The notes beneath the pieces were generated by a model, which was given only the letters and a program-made list of their open reading frames with translations, had not been told where the DNA came from and made no database searches. Shown one piece after another: positions 1 to 7,324 of a stretch of DNA of 21,460 nt. Made by a program: the position numbers and the translations under genes. Positions within the stretch are counted from its first letter, which is position 1; each line of letters opens with the position of its first letter. Source of the DNA: Caryophanales bacterium (GTDB taxonomy: Bacteria > Bacillota > Bacilli > Exiguobacteriales > Exiguobacteriaceae); the NCBI GenBank assembly GCA_902362975.1, contig CABIYO010000043.1:1-21460 (forward strand), given 5' to 3'.

Positions 1-88
1 ATAAAAATGACAAGAGGCCCTCGTGAGCGAACAAGTCGCTCACGGGGGCCTCTTTCTTATAAATCTACTCGGTTATGTCCCAGCCTCT
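1..88. repeat. Dispersed hairpin repeat, copy 1
   Basis: An 88-bp unit that matches 21073-21160 in inverted orientation, with differences only at positions 7, 28, 61, 70 and in the 5-base loop. Its core is a near-perfect stem-loop: arms 12-30 and 36-54, loop ACAAG at 31-35, followed by T-rich sequence. The outer part holds the GTTATGTCCCAGCCTCT box (complement AGAGGCTGGGACATAAC), a motif I recall from intergenic hairpins in several Firmicutes. It probably acts as a bidirectional terminator or a REP-like mobile repeat. The similarity reaches base 1, so the repeat may continue outside the window. Confidence 0.8.
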
Positions 89-172
89 TTTGTCTCTATT
101 GTCTTTTAACTCATCTTTTTATCAATCTTCGTTTTCTGTTATCATTAATGGATAAACAAACGGAGGTGCTTC

Positions 173-703
173 ATGACGAGAATTGGATATGCACGAGTAT
201 CAACCCTCGATCAGAACTTGGACTCGCAACTAGATGAACTTAAGAAAGCTGGTTGTACTAAAATCTTTCAAGAGAAGGCCTCCAGTGTTAAAAAGAGACC
301 AGAATTTGAGAAGTGCTTAGATTATTTACGAGAAGGTGATACCCTCGTCGTCTGGAAGCTAGATCGGTTGGGGAGAACCACAAAGAAGCTTCTTGAATTG
401 ATTGATGATTTGAAGGATCGCGGAATCAATCTTCAAATCATTACACTAGGTGTCGATACCTCTACTGCTGCCGGTCGACTATTCTTCACCATGATGGCTG
501 GGTTGGCAGAAATGGAGCGTGAATTGATTCGCGAACGTACAAGCGCTGGACTTCAGGCTGCACGAGCCAGAGGAAGAATGGGTGGAAGAAAACCAATTGA
601 TGAACAAATCATGGCCAGAGCCATGATGATGTATGAGGCTAACATGACGGTAAATGATATTACTAAAACATTAAACATCTCCCGATCTGATTACGGCCAT
701 TAG
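173..703 (+). CDS. Serine resolvase/invertase, C-terminus truncated by an IS
   Basis: A small serine recombinase of the Tn3 resolvase/DNA invertase family, which cuts and rejoins DNA at a res or inversion site through a 5'-phosphoserine link. The N-terminal catalytic domain is intact: YARVST with nucleophile Ser10, a DRLGR arginine motif near residue 66, then the long E-helix region rich in MERELIRERT. The C-terminal helix-turn-helix starts (NDITKTLNISR) but breaks off. The last codons and the stop (SDYGH) are encoded by the left tip of the IS21 element that begins at 688. Family members are usually somewhat longer, with the recognition helix continuing as TLYRYL-like residues, so DNA binding is probably lost. 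The start is supported by GGAGGTG five bases upstream. It is likely a relic of a transposon or plasmid; non-functional status is an inference. Confidence 0.85.
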   Translation: MTRIGYARVSTLDQNLDSQLDELKKAGCTKIFQEKASSVKKRPEFEKCLDYLREGDTLVVWKLDRLGRTTKKLLELIDDLKDRGINLQIITLGVDTSTAAGRLFFTMMAGLAEMERELIRERTSAGLQAARARGRMGGRKPIDEQIMARAMMMYEANMTVNDITKTLNISRSDYGH

Positions 704-848
704 AATGTACCAGTCTTGCAATCTTATTTACCAAAGAGTGACAAACAATTTACCAAGTGATGCCAAAGCCCCGACCAACCTTCATATTGCCTCCTTATGA
801 TTAATGTGCACACCTAATGGTGTGACATCGTTACATGGGAGGTTTTTT

Positions 849-2405
849 ATGCTTCGGTATTTAGCTATTCTAAGACTTAGGGAGCAAGGGCTGAGCCTGA
901 GAAGTATCGCGGCTAGCACTGGCAACTCGCGTCAGAAAGTGACGGAGGTGATTGATCGGGCGACAGACAAGGGCTTGATGGGACCTTTCGATGATGACAT
1001 GACCGACAAGTGGATTGAAGAGTTCTTATTCCCTGAGAAGACGCTTGAATCTTCCGGTAGACATCCGATCGATTTTGACTATGTACACAAGGAATTGGCA
1101 AAGCCGAACGTCACCCTGTCGCTCCTGCATCACGAGTACGAGATGGAGTGCCGCACGAACAAGCGCATTCCTTACTCCTATCGGAGTTTCGTCCGACATT
1201 ACAGCGCCTATGCGAACAAGCATAGGGCTACGCTCCGGATTCGTCGCAAACCAGGGGAAGTGATGGAAGTCGACTGGGCCGGTTCAACCACGTTCATCAT
1301 CGATCGGGACACAGGAGAAAAAGTAAAAGTATACATATTCGTAGCGACATTGCCCTGTAGCCAATTGTCTTATGCCGAGGCGAGTCTCTCGATGGACTTG
1401 TCTGCATGGATTACGTGCCATAACCATGCCTACAGCTATTTCGGTGGGAGCACCCAGATTCTCATCCCTGACAATCTGAAGACCGGTGTCACGAGAAACA
1501 CGTCACGTGAACTCATCCTCAACCCGACATACCGAGAGATGGCTGAACATTATGGGACGGTCGTCATGCCCGCGCGTGTGAGCGCACCTAAGGACAAACC
1601 GAGTGTCGAGGGTTCCGTCGGTGTCATCTCCACTTGGATCATCGCCGCCTTGAGGAACTCCCACTGTTTCAGCCTAGAGGAGTTGAACCGTGAGGTTCAT
1701 GAAAAGCTGGAAGAGTTCAACCGTCGTCCGTTCACCCGGAAACCCGGTAGCCGTCTCTCCGCATTCGAGGAAGAGGAAAAGTTCGCGTTAGCACCACTGC
1801 CGAAGCATTCGTACAAACAATCGAGTTGGCGGGACGCGAAGGTCCGCCCGGACTACCACATATCCGTCGAGAGCATGTTTTATTCGGTGCCCTATGAATA
1901 TATCAACTGTCAGGTCGCGGTGCGACTGACCGAGCAATTGGTCGAGGTGTATTTCAACGAAATGCGGATTACCTCCCACAAACGGCTGATTGGACGCTTC
2001 GGACAATTATCGACCAACCGCGATCACATGCCCGACAACCATAAGCTCTACATCGACCAGACCCCGGAGAACGCAAAAGACTGGGCAGACGAGATCGGTC
2101 CGAACACATTGAAAGTGATCGATTTCCTTCTTGGCACTGCTCAGACCGAGCGATTGGCACTCCAATCCATCTTCACGCTGAAGAAACTGGAGCGACGTTA
2201 TTCCAAGTATGAGATCGAGCGCGCCTGTAAGATGGTCGTCTCCATAACCAACAGACCGACGGTCAAGGGCATCCAGAGCATCCTGTCGAACAACAAGAAG
2301 AGCGACGCCGAGCAGGAGTTGAAACGCAAGACGGAAACTGCCAACAATCACTATGGCTTCATGCGTGGTGCGGCATACTATGGGGGAGCTGATAAAGATG
2401 AATGA
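849..2405 (+). CDS. IS21-family transposase IstA
   Basis: The DDE/RNase H-fold transposase of IS21-family elements; it cuts and joins the element ends together with the ATPase IstB. About 518 residues, full length for the family. The N-terminus has a helix-turn-helix (REQGLSLRSIAASTGNSRQKV). The retroviral-integrase core follows, with candidate catalytic residues Asp142 (EVDWAGS), Asp208 (IPDNLKTG) and Glu254 (PSVEGSVG). The start at 849 is preceded by GGGAGG; an upstream in-frame ATG at 804 lacks a ribosome binding site. The stop overlaps the istB start (ATGAATGA), the translational coupling usual in IS21. Codon use is close to the chromosomal core and less AT-rich than the dptH remnant that follows. 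Confidence 0.93.
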   Translation: MLRYLAILRLREQGLSLRSIAASTGNSRQKVTEVIDRATDKGLMGPFDDDMTDKWIEEFLFPEKTLESSGRHPIDFDYVHKELAKPNVTLSLLHHEYEMECRTNKRIPYSYRSFVRHYSAYANKHRATLRIRRKPGEVMEVDWAGSTTFIIDRDTGEKVKVYIFVATLPCSQLSYAEASLSMDLSAWITCHNHAYSYFGGSTQILIPDNLKTGVTRNTSRELILNPTYREMAEHYGTVVMPARVSAPKDKPSVEGSVGVISTWIIAALRNSHCFSLEELNREVHEKLEEFNRRPFTRKPGSRLSAFEEEEKFALAPLPKHSYKQSSWRDAKVRPDYHISVESMFYSVPYEYINCQVAVRLTEQLVEVYFNEMRITSHKRLIGRFGQLSTNRDHMPDNHKLYIDQTPENAKDWADEIGPNTLKVIDFLLGTAQTERLALQSIFTLKKLERRYSKYEIERACKMVVSITNRPTVKGIQSILSNNKKSDAEQELKRKTETANNHYGFMRGAAYYGGADKDE

Positions 2406-3147
2406 ACAGACGATTGCCAAACTGATCGAGATGAAGATGAACGGGATGGCCGAAGCCTATGAGGAACAGTCATCCAATCGCGATTTTCAACGCATGGACT
2501 TTGATGAACGACTGGCACTACTCGTCGATTTTGAGCATTCCAGACGAAAGAACGGCAAGCTGCACCGGCTGATCCAGGCTGCCTCGTTCATCAACTCGAA
2601 TGCTTGCATCGAGGACATCGAGTACCATGCCGACCGTCGATTGAACAAAGAGCAGATCCTCAAGTTGGCAAGCGGAACTTACATCTTGGACGGCCACAAT
2701 TTGATTCTGAAGGGACCGACAGGGTCCGGGAAGACCTATCTCGCGACCGCGTTCGGGGTCTCGGCCTGTCGCCAGTCGTTCAAGGTGAGATACATTCGTC
2801 TGCCTGAATTGTTGGATGAACTGACACTGGCGAAGCTCGCAGCCGATGGGAGCTACCGACGACTCCTCAAAAAGTATACAAAAGTCGACCTACTCATCCT
2901 CGATGAATGGCTATTGACCGACTTGACGACTGACGAGGCGACGATCCTCCTCGAGATTTCCGAGTCGCGCCATAAGACCGTCTCCACCATCTACTGTTCT
3001 CAGATCGACCCGAGCGGATGGCATCTTCGATTAGGAAACGAGACCATCGCAGAGGCTATCCTCGACCGGATCATCCATGACTCTTATCAAATCATGATCG
3101 ACGGTGAAATATCGATGAGGGAACGCCATGGCATATCAGCACGCTGA
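2398..3147 (+). CDS. IS21-family helper ATPase IstB
   Basis: The AAA+ transposition helper of IS21, related to DnaC; it loads on target DNA and stimulates IstA. The protein is 249 residues from the ATG at 2398, which overlaps the istA stop and has GGGGGAG upstream. An in-frame ATG at 2380 is possible but has no ribosome binding site. Visible motifs are Walker A GPTGSGKT at residues 106-113, Walker B LLILDEW around Asp169, and a typical IstB tail ending RERHGISAR. A stem-loop with a T-run follows directly. The gene appears intact, so the element may still be active. Confidence 0.93.
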   Translation: MNEQTIAKLIEMKMNGMAEAYEEQSSNRDFQRMDFDERLALLVDFEHSRRKNGKLHRLIQAASFINSNACIEDIEYHADRRLNKEQILKLASGTYILDGHNLILKGPTGSGKTYLATAFGVSACRQSFKVRYIRLPELLDELTLAKLAADGSYRRLLKKYTKVDLLILDEWLLTDLTTDEATILLEISESRHKTVSTIYCSQIDPSGWHLRLGNETIAEAILDRIIHDSYQIMIDGEISMRERHGISAR

Positions 3148-3153
3148 CCGTCC

Positions 3154-3179
3154 GAGCCATCCAAGTGATGGCTCTTTTC
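3154..3179 (+). terminator. Rho-independent terminator after istB
   Basis: An 8-bp stem, GAGCCATC (3154-3161) with GATGGCTC (3167-3174), a five-base loop and then TTTTCTT. It lies 7 bases after the istB stop, inside the IS. Confidence 0.65.
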
Positions 3180-3337
3180 TTCGCACTAGGTGGCTCAGTC
3201 GTCCGCAATCGATGGCTCACAATGCCGCAATCCCTTGTCCAACGGACTTTGAGTCACATGATGGTCGACATATGTCACTGAGTGGTACCGAACATGGCAT
3301 TTGATGGTAAATAAAATGGCAGAGGCGGTAAAAACTC

Positions 3338-5935
3338 GTGGCCGTAATCAAACAAATCCTCTATTCTCATATTTCATTTTATAAAATGGGAAATGAATCG
3401 AGAATCGTTACACAACCGATGCGTGATTTATCCAATAGCATGAACTTAGACGGTTTATTCACTACCGTATCATCGGTTCAAAGTGATGATACCGGATACC
3501 GCGTTGGATTCGGTACAAAAGGAGCCGACATTAACAGAAGTCTTATGACAAAATTCGGCTCACTTTATAATGAACTTACAGCCAACATGAAAGACGGTGG
3601 ACACAGTTCTTATATGAAAGATGTTTCATTGACAATGCATATCGATGTTGCTGATAAAGACGAACTCGAAAAAATTTATAGCGCCTCACATTGGGTAACG
3701 TTTATTGATCCACCTGTCGGATTAGATTTCTTTAAATCGTCTTCAGACAATTTGATTATTGTACATTACAGCGATCAATATTCATCAACAAATGGATATG
3801 ATGCCATCACTGTAACTGACAAATCAAAACAATATTTTAATGTGATTGAGGAATTTGTTAATTCTCAGGGTGTGTCATCTACGCAAGAACAGATAGAAGA
3901 AACAATTCGTGCTTTCAACACGTTTAACGGAGAATGGTTACTTCGAGCTGTCCAAGGAAGAGGATACGATAAACGAGAAAAGATGAGTATTGTTTCAGCA
4001 ATTAAAGAAACACTATTACTTTTTAATGAAGAAAACACGATTTGGGTACCAATTTCTATGGAAGAAGTCGTGCGTGTTACAGGCAATGTGAAACTTAGTA
4101 AACGTGCTGGTCTATTTTCAGGTAAGACAATTGGTCGAAAAGGAAATTGCAGCGATGATTTATTGATGATTGGACTAGAAATAGACCAAACACAATTAAA
4201 GGTACATTTATTCCCGGTAGAAGTTAAAATCGGAATAAATGAAAACAGCGTCATCTCAAAAGGTATTTCACAAATCACAGAATTGAAAGCTCGACTAAAT
4301 GACCATCTACTCGATTTAACTACTTTTGACGCTAAATTCTTACGAAATTATTTCGTTAGACTCTTCATCAACAATGCAAAAAAAATGCAAGAAAATGAAA
4401 TTTGGCCTAGTAAAAATTTTCATTTAAGTGCAGAGCTAATCGATCGGTTGATGAACGATGATTTTAAAATCGTTGATGAGAAAAGAGCAAAATTCGGAAA
4501 TGGTGTTCTTGTTTCATTTAAAAAACATTCAGAGTCTGTACGTCACTACAGAAGTCAAGGTGTTGTAATACTAGAGTTACCTGAACAACACGGCTATGAA
4601 GCACTCACGCAGTCTTTAGATTCACTTGAATCTTCCAAAAAGAAAAAATCTTTAGCACCAACTTTCAAAAATGAAGCCTTTGTTTCACTTGCTGATTCGG
4701 CAGAACAACAAAAATCAACAGATGAACTAGAGGACAGAAGGAACTTACCTGAAGACGAAAATCATAATATTGATGTACATGATTCAAAGGTTTCCCCATT
4801 CACTCAGCCTGACGTTGAACTTGTAACTCCAAACGTTGTTAGTCTAGAACAAGTCAGATTGCATCTAGGTAGTGAATTGAATCAAGACTACTATTGGGAA
4901 TTCGGTCATCCACGACTATCCAATCGACACCTCCTAATCGGTGGTCGATCGGGTCAAGGAAAAACCTATTTTGTACAGTCTCTTCTATTGCAGTTGGTCG
5001 AACAAAATCAATCCGCATTGGTGATTGATTATTCGAATAGTTACACACTTAGCCAGCTCGATGAAACATTTGTAAATCGAATGGGTGAAAAATTAACAGA
5101 ACGCATTGTGTATCATGAATCTTTCCCTTTAAACCCTTTTAAACGGAGAGAAAAAGAAATAAGTGGTCGGAAAGAGCCTGAAAAAATTGTTGAAGTTGCT
5201 AGAAGAGTAGCTGCAGTTTTTGCCTCTGTATATAGAGGTTTAGGCGATCAACAGAAAAATGCGATTTATATGGCAACTAAGAATGGTATTGAAAAATACG
5301 GAGAAAACATGCGAATGGAACTTCTCATTGAAGAACTCGAAAATCTAGAAACATCATCAAAATCAACAATCCAATCTGTCATTAGTCGTCTAACCCAGAT
5401 GGTTGACATGGATCCGTTTGACTATGAATCGGATAATGACTGGAGTAAAATTTTTGAGAGTAACGGGGTTACCGTTATTCAACTTGAAGGATATGACCAA
5501 GACGAGATTAAAAAATTGCTGGCAGAGTTTATCCTTTGGGACCTATGGTACTACTCACTATCAGGATCTAAAGATAAGCCGATGCCTGTTATTTTAGATG
5601 AGGCACAAAACTTATCTTTCCGTGATGATTCTCCATCTGCAAAAATTCTTCGAGAAGGTCGCAAATTTGGCTGGTCAGCTTGGTTCGCCACACAGTCATT
5701 TAGTAACTTTGACAAAGAAGAACTTGCTATCTTAGACAATGCGGGTACTAAAATCTACTTCGCGCCTGCCGATAGTGAATTAAAAGTAATTGCAAATCGC
5801 ATTGGTACCATATCTTTAGATGATTTGCGTAGCTTGAAAAAAGCTCACTGTCTCGCTGTTGGACAATTCAAAATCAGTGATGCGGAATTGAGTAATCAAG
5901 AATTTCATCATGTTCAAGTCCCACCAATGAAATGA
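3338..5935 (+). CDS. DptH-like HerA/FtsK-fold ATPase, 5'-truncated remnant
   Basis: The C-terminal part of a large ATPase that I assign to DptH, the HerA-like component of DptFGH restriction coupled to Dnd DNA phosphorothioation. The open frame is 865 codons; full-length DptH proteins, as I recall, are about twice that. A middle region contains DDLLMIGLE and LFPVEVKIG. The C-terminal motor domain has Walker A GRSGQGKT at residues 536-543, Walker B PVILDE with Asp754-Glu755, and a later ATQS motif. The 5' end is missing: the first codons (GTG at 3338) lie in the right tip of the IS21 element, and native sequence starts at 3351. No dptF, dptG or dnd genes are present. The sequence is clearly more AT-rich than the core genes, which fits horizontal transfer. 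The uninterrupted 2.6-kb frame suggests recent truncation. Other HerA/FtsK-like defence ATPases remain possible. Confidence 0.65.
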   Translation: MAVIKQILYSHISFYKMGNESRIVTQPMRDLSNSMNLDGLFTTVSSVQSDDTGYRVGFGTKGADINRSLMTKFGSLYNELTANMKDGGHSSYMKDVSLTMHIDVADKDELEKIYSASHWVTFIDPPVGLDFFKSSSDNLIIVHYSDQYSSTNGYDAITVTDKSKQYFNVIEEFVNSQGVSSTQEQIEETIRAFNTFNGEWLLRAVQGRGYDKREKMSIVSAIKETLLLFNEENTIWVPISMEEVVRVTGNVKLSKRAGLFSGKTIGRKGNCSDDLLMIGLEIDQTQLKVHLFPVEVKIGINENSVISKGISQITELKARLNDHLLDLTTFDAKFLRNYFVRLFINNAKKMQENEIWPSKNFHLSAELIDRLMNDDFKIVDEKRAKFGNGVLVSFKKHSESVRHYRSQGVVILELPEQHGYEALTQSLDSLESSKKKKSLAPTFKNEAFVSLADSAEQQKSTDELEDRRNLPEDENHNIDVHDSKVSPFTQPDVELVTPNVVSLEQVRLHLGSELNQDYYWEFGHPRLSNRHLLIGGRSGQGKTYFVQSLLLQLVEQNQSALVIDYSNSYTLSQLDETFVNRMGEKLTERIVYHESFPLNPFKRREKEISGRKEPEKIVEVARRVAAVFASVYRGLGDQQKNAIYMATKNGIEKYGENMRMELLIEELENLETSSKSTIQSVISRLTQMVDMDPFDYESDNDWSKIFESNGVTVIQLEGYDQDEIKKLLAEFILWDLWYYSLSGSKDKPMPVILDEAQNLSFRDDSPSAKILREGRKFGWSAWFATQSFSNFDKEELAILDNAGTKIYFAPADSELKVIANRIGTISLDDLRSLKKAHCLAVGQFKISDAELSNQEFHHVQVPPMK

Positions 5936-5938
5936 AAA

Positions 5939-5972
5939 AACGCGCGTCAATTTTGGCGCGCGTTATATTTTT
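5939..5972 (+). terminator. Rho-independent terminator after the dptH remnant
   Basis: The stem AACGCGCG (5939-5946) pairs with CGCGCGTT (5957-5964), with a 10-base loop and then ATATTTTT. It starts three bases after the stop codon. Confidence 0.8.
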
Positions 5973-6045
5973 CCATCATTATCACTTTTCAGTATCTAAC
6001 TATTTCATGAGTCATTCCTATAATCTTAAATATTGAGGTCTTCGC

Positions 6046-6542
6046 ATGAAAGAATTGATAAAACACTTGGATGACTAACAACTAGTAGACTTGTATGGAC
6101 TTTGGATAAATGAGTTAGAAGAACGAAAATTGAGTAGAACCAATAATATTATCGGTGAATTAGGAGAATACTTGGCAAAAATATTACTCTGAAACATCAC
6201 ATTTACCTACTCTTCAAGCTGCACCAAAAGGCACACAAAATATCGATGCCATTAGTAGACAAGGGGACAGGTATAGCATTAATTCTACTACTCGAGGAGC
6301 TACAGAAGTTTTCTACGGTTTAAATTCTCCCGAATCAAGTGCTTCTGAAGTATAAAAATTTGAATATGTTATTATTGTATTTTTTCATTCTAATCTATCT
6401 CTAGAGGCCATATATGAAATGGATTGGATCATCTTTTTTTCATCATAAACGTTGGCATAAACGTATGGCAGCTTGGAATCTATCCGTCACAAAAGAATTA
6501 ATCAATGATTGCAAAATTATATACCAAGACATGTCGCAGTAA
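6046..6542 (+). pseudogene. Degraded small gene, possible PD-(D/E)XK-type protein
   Basis: No single frame is open, but one protein of roughly 165 residues can be read through by allowing defects. It starts at ATG 6046 with GAGG upstream. It has an in-frame TAA at 6076, a one-base frameshift near 6180 (AAAATATTACTC), an in-frame TAA near 6352, a second shift in the T-run near 6430-6440, and the end TAA at 6540. The repaired reading includes GELGEYLAKYYSE, PKGTQNIDAISRQGDRYSIN and STTRGATEVFYG, then a tryptophan-rich end (FFHHKRWHKRMAAWNLSV). The GE...DA...G-Y-I-x-S/K layout resembles restriction-endonuclease-like folds, with Asn where Lys would be expected. The family is not identified with certainty. 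AT-rich like dptH, it is probably part of the same decayed defence island. Confidence 0.7.
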
Positions 6543-6545
6543 TAA

Positions 6546-6587
6546 AAATCAATGTGCCAATTTTTTAAAGGCACATTGATTTATTTT
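6546..6587. terminator. Bidirectional terminator
   Basis: A perfect 13-bp stem, AAATCAATGTGCC (6546-6558) with GGCACATTGATTT (6570-6582). T-rich sequence follows on the plus strand and A-rich sequence precedes it. It separates the accessory block from the convergent minus-strand genes and can serve both sides. Confidence 0.85.
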
Positions 6588-6789
6588 ATTCCACTACCTC
6601 AAACGCCTTCACATACGCCACATGATCCAACATCACAATCAACTCATCCTCAAATTGTACGAATCCGTCACTCGCATGTCGAAACGCTTGGTAAACCGTT
6701 TCCAGTGCCCCATGCCGCGAATCTGCCTCTATCATATAAGTCAGTTCTTCTCCATTGACCAAATGGAACTCGATTTCGTATGATTTCAT
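6586..6789 (-). CDS. Small hypothetical protein (67 aa)
   Basis: A short acidic protein not assigned to a family. It reads as a compact alpha/beta domain: an MKSYEIEFHLVNGEEL strand pair, a helix around RHGALETVYQAFRHA, then FVQFEDELIVMLDHVAYVKAFEV. No signal peptide or membrane segment is visible. The ATG is preceded by GATGAGGATAGG, and the stop of the upstream 164-aa gene lies only 7 bases before the start, so the two are co-transcribed. The strand-helix-strand layout ending in a VAYVKAFE strand resembles small barrel-like domains, but that is only an impression. The gene ends at the bidirectional terminator. Confidence 0.75.
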   Translation of the reverse strand: MKSYEIEFHLVNGEELTYMIEADSRHGALETVYQAFRHASDGFVQFEDELIVMLDHVAYVKAFEVVE

Positions 6790-6796
6790 CCTATCC

Positions 6797-7291
6797 TCAT
6801 CCTTTCTTTATCGATTTTCTTATTCTCTTAAGCACATCCGACACTTCCGTCGCAATAACTCCTGTGTCCCCGACTTTTCCTAAATCTTCTACAGTCGGGT
6901 CCTCATACGCCAGCACATGGAACTCCTGCTCGATCGTACGGATGACGTAATGCGCGAGCGCACCACGGTTACGGTTCACCCGATCAATCGACATCCGTTC
7001 ACTAGCGAATGACATCAGGCGCGACGCGGATAGTTTCACAATCGGATGCTCGTTCCATAATCCGTCTTCTTTCATTCCGTGCTCTTCTTGTGTCCCTAAA
7101 AAGACGGCGTACTGTTCGAAGCGAATTCGGATGCGGTCGCGATTAGCGTCCCATGTGAGGAGCATCGTCGGATTCGCCGCTCCATAAAACGTCCACTCTA
7201 ACGGGTAGTACGCCTCATTCTTCATCTGAAACGATTCCATGTCGAGTACGTAGCGCTCGGTCGACATCAAGTAGTGTAAGTCTAGATTCAT
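6797..7291 (-). CDS. Hypothetical protein (164 aa)
   Basis: I do not recognise a family. It is a soluble, charged protein with an aromatic-rich first half (YYPLEWTFYGAANPTM, LLTWDANRDRIRIRFEQYAVFLG) likely forming beta strands, and a helical second half (ALAHYVIRTIEQEFHVLAY), ending in a Lys/Arg-rich tail. There is no signal peptide or membrane segment. The start is well supported by AGGAGGAGAT about 6 bases upstream. It lies 33 bases after the EcsC-like gene and 7 bases before the 67-aa gene, so the three probably form one transcript. Function unknown. Confidence 0.75.
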   Translation of the reverse strand: MNLDLHYLMSTERYVLDMESFQMKNEAYYPLEWTFYGAANPTMLLTWDANRDRIRIRFEQYAVFLGTQEEHGMKEDGLWNEHPIVKLSASRLMSFASERMSIDRVNRNRGALAHYVIRTIEQEFHVLAYEDPTVEDLGKVGDTGVIATEVSDVLKRIRKSIKKG

Positions 7292-7324
7292 GAATGATCT
7301 CCTCCTAGAACGTACAATATCTCC

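Larger units (their letters stand above)
688..3350 (+). mobile_element. IS21-family insertion sequence (complete)
   Basis: A 2663-bp element with identical 12-bp tips, TGATTACGGCCA at 688-699 and its complement at 3339-3350, giving the TG...CA ends typical of IS21. It carries overlapping istA and istB, both apparently full length. Inside each end are three copies of a TTTACCA-N5-TGNCA-like motif: 706-722 (weak), 727-743 and 749-765 on the left; complements at 3273-3289, 3295-3311 and 3317-3332 on the right. They repeat every 21-22 bp, as expected for transposase binding sites in this family. The flanks (CCCGATC on the left, AACAAATC on the right) show no target duplication, which suggests a deletion or recombination next to the element after insertion. 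Confidence 0.9.

Noticed and set aside
90..172. Possible res subsite upstream of the resolvase (TGTTATC...GGATAAACA)
   Set aside because: It is one imperfect inverted repeat with no second or third subsite, too weak to call.
7..237. 76-codon open frame covering the hairpin repeat and the resolvase start
   Set aside because: It runs through the repeat hairpin, has no ribosome binding site and overlaps the real resolvase start.
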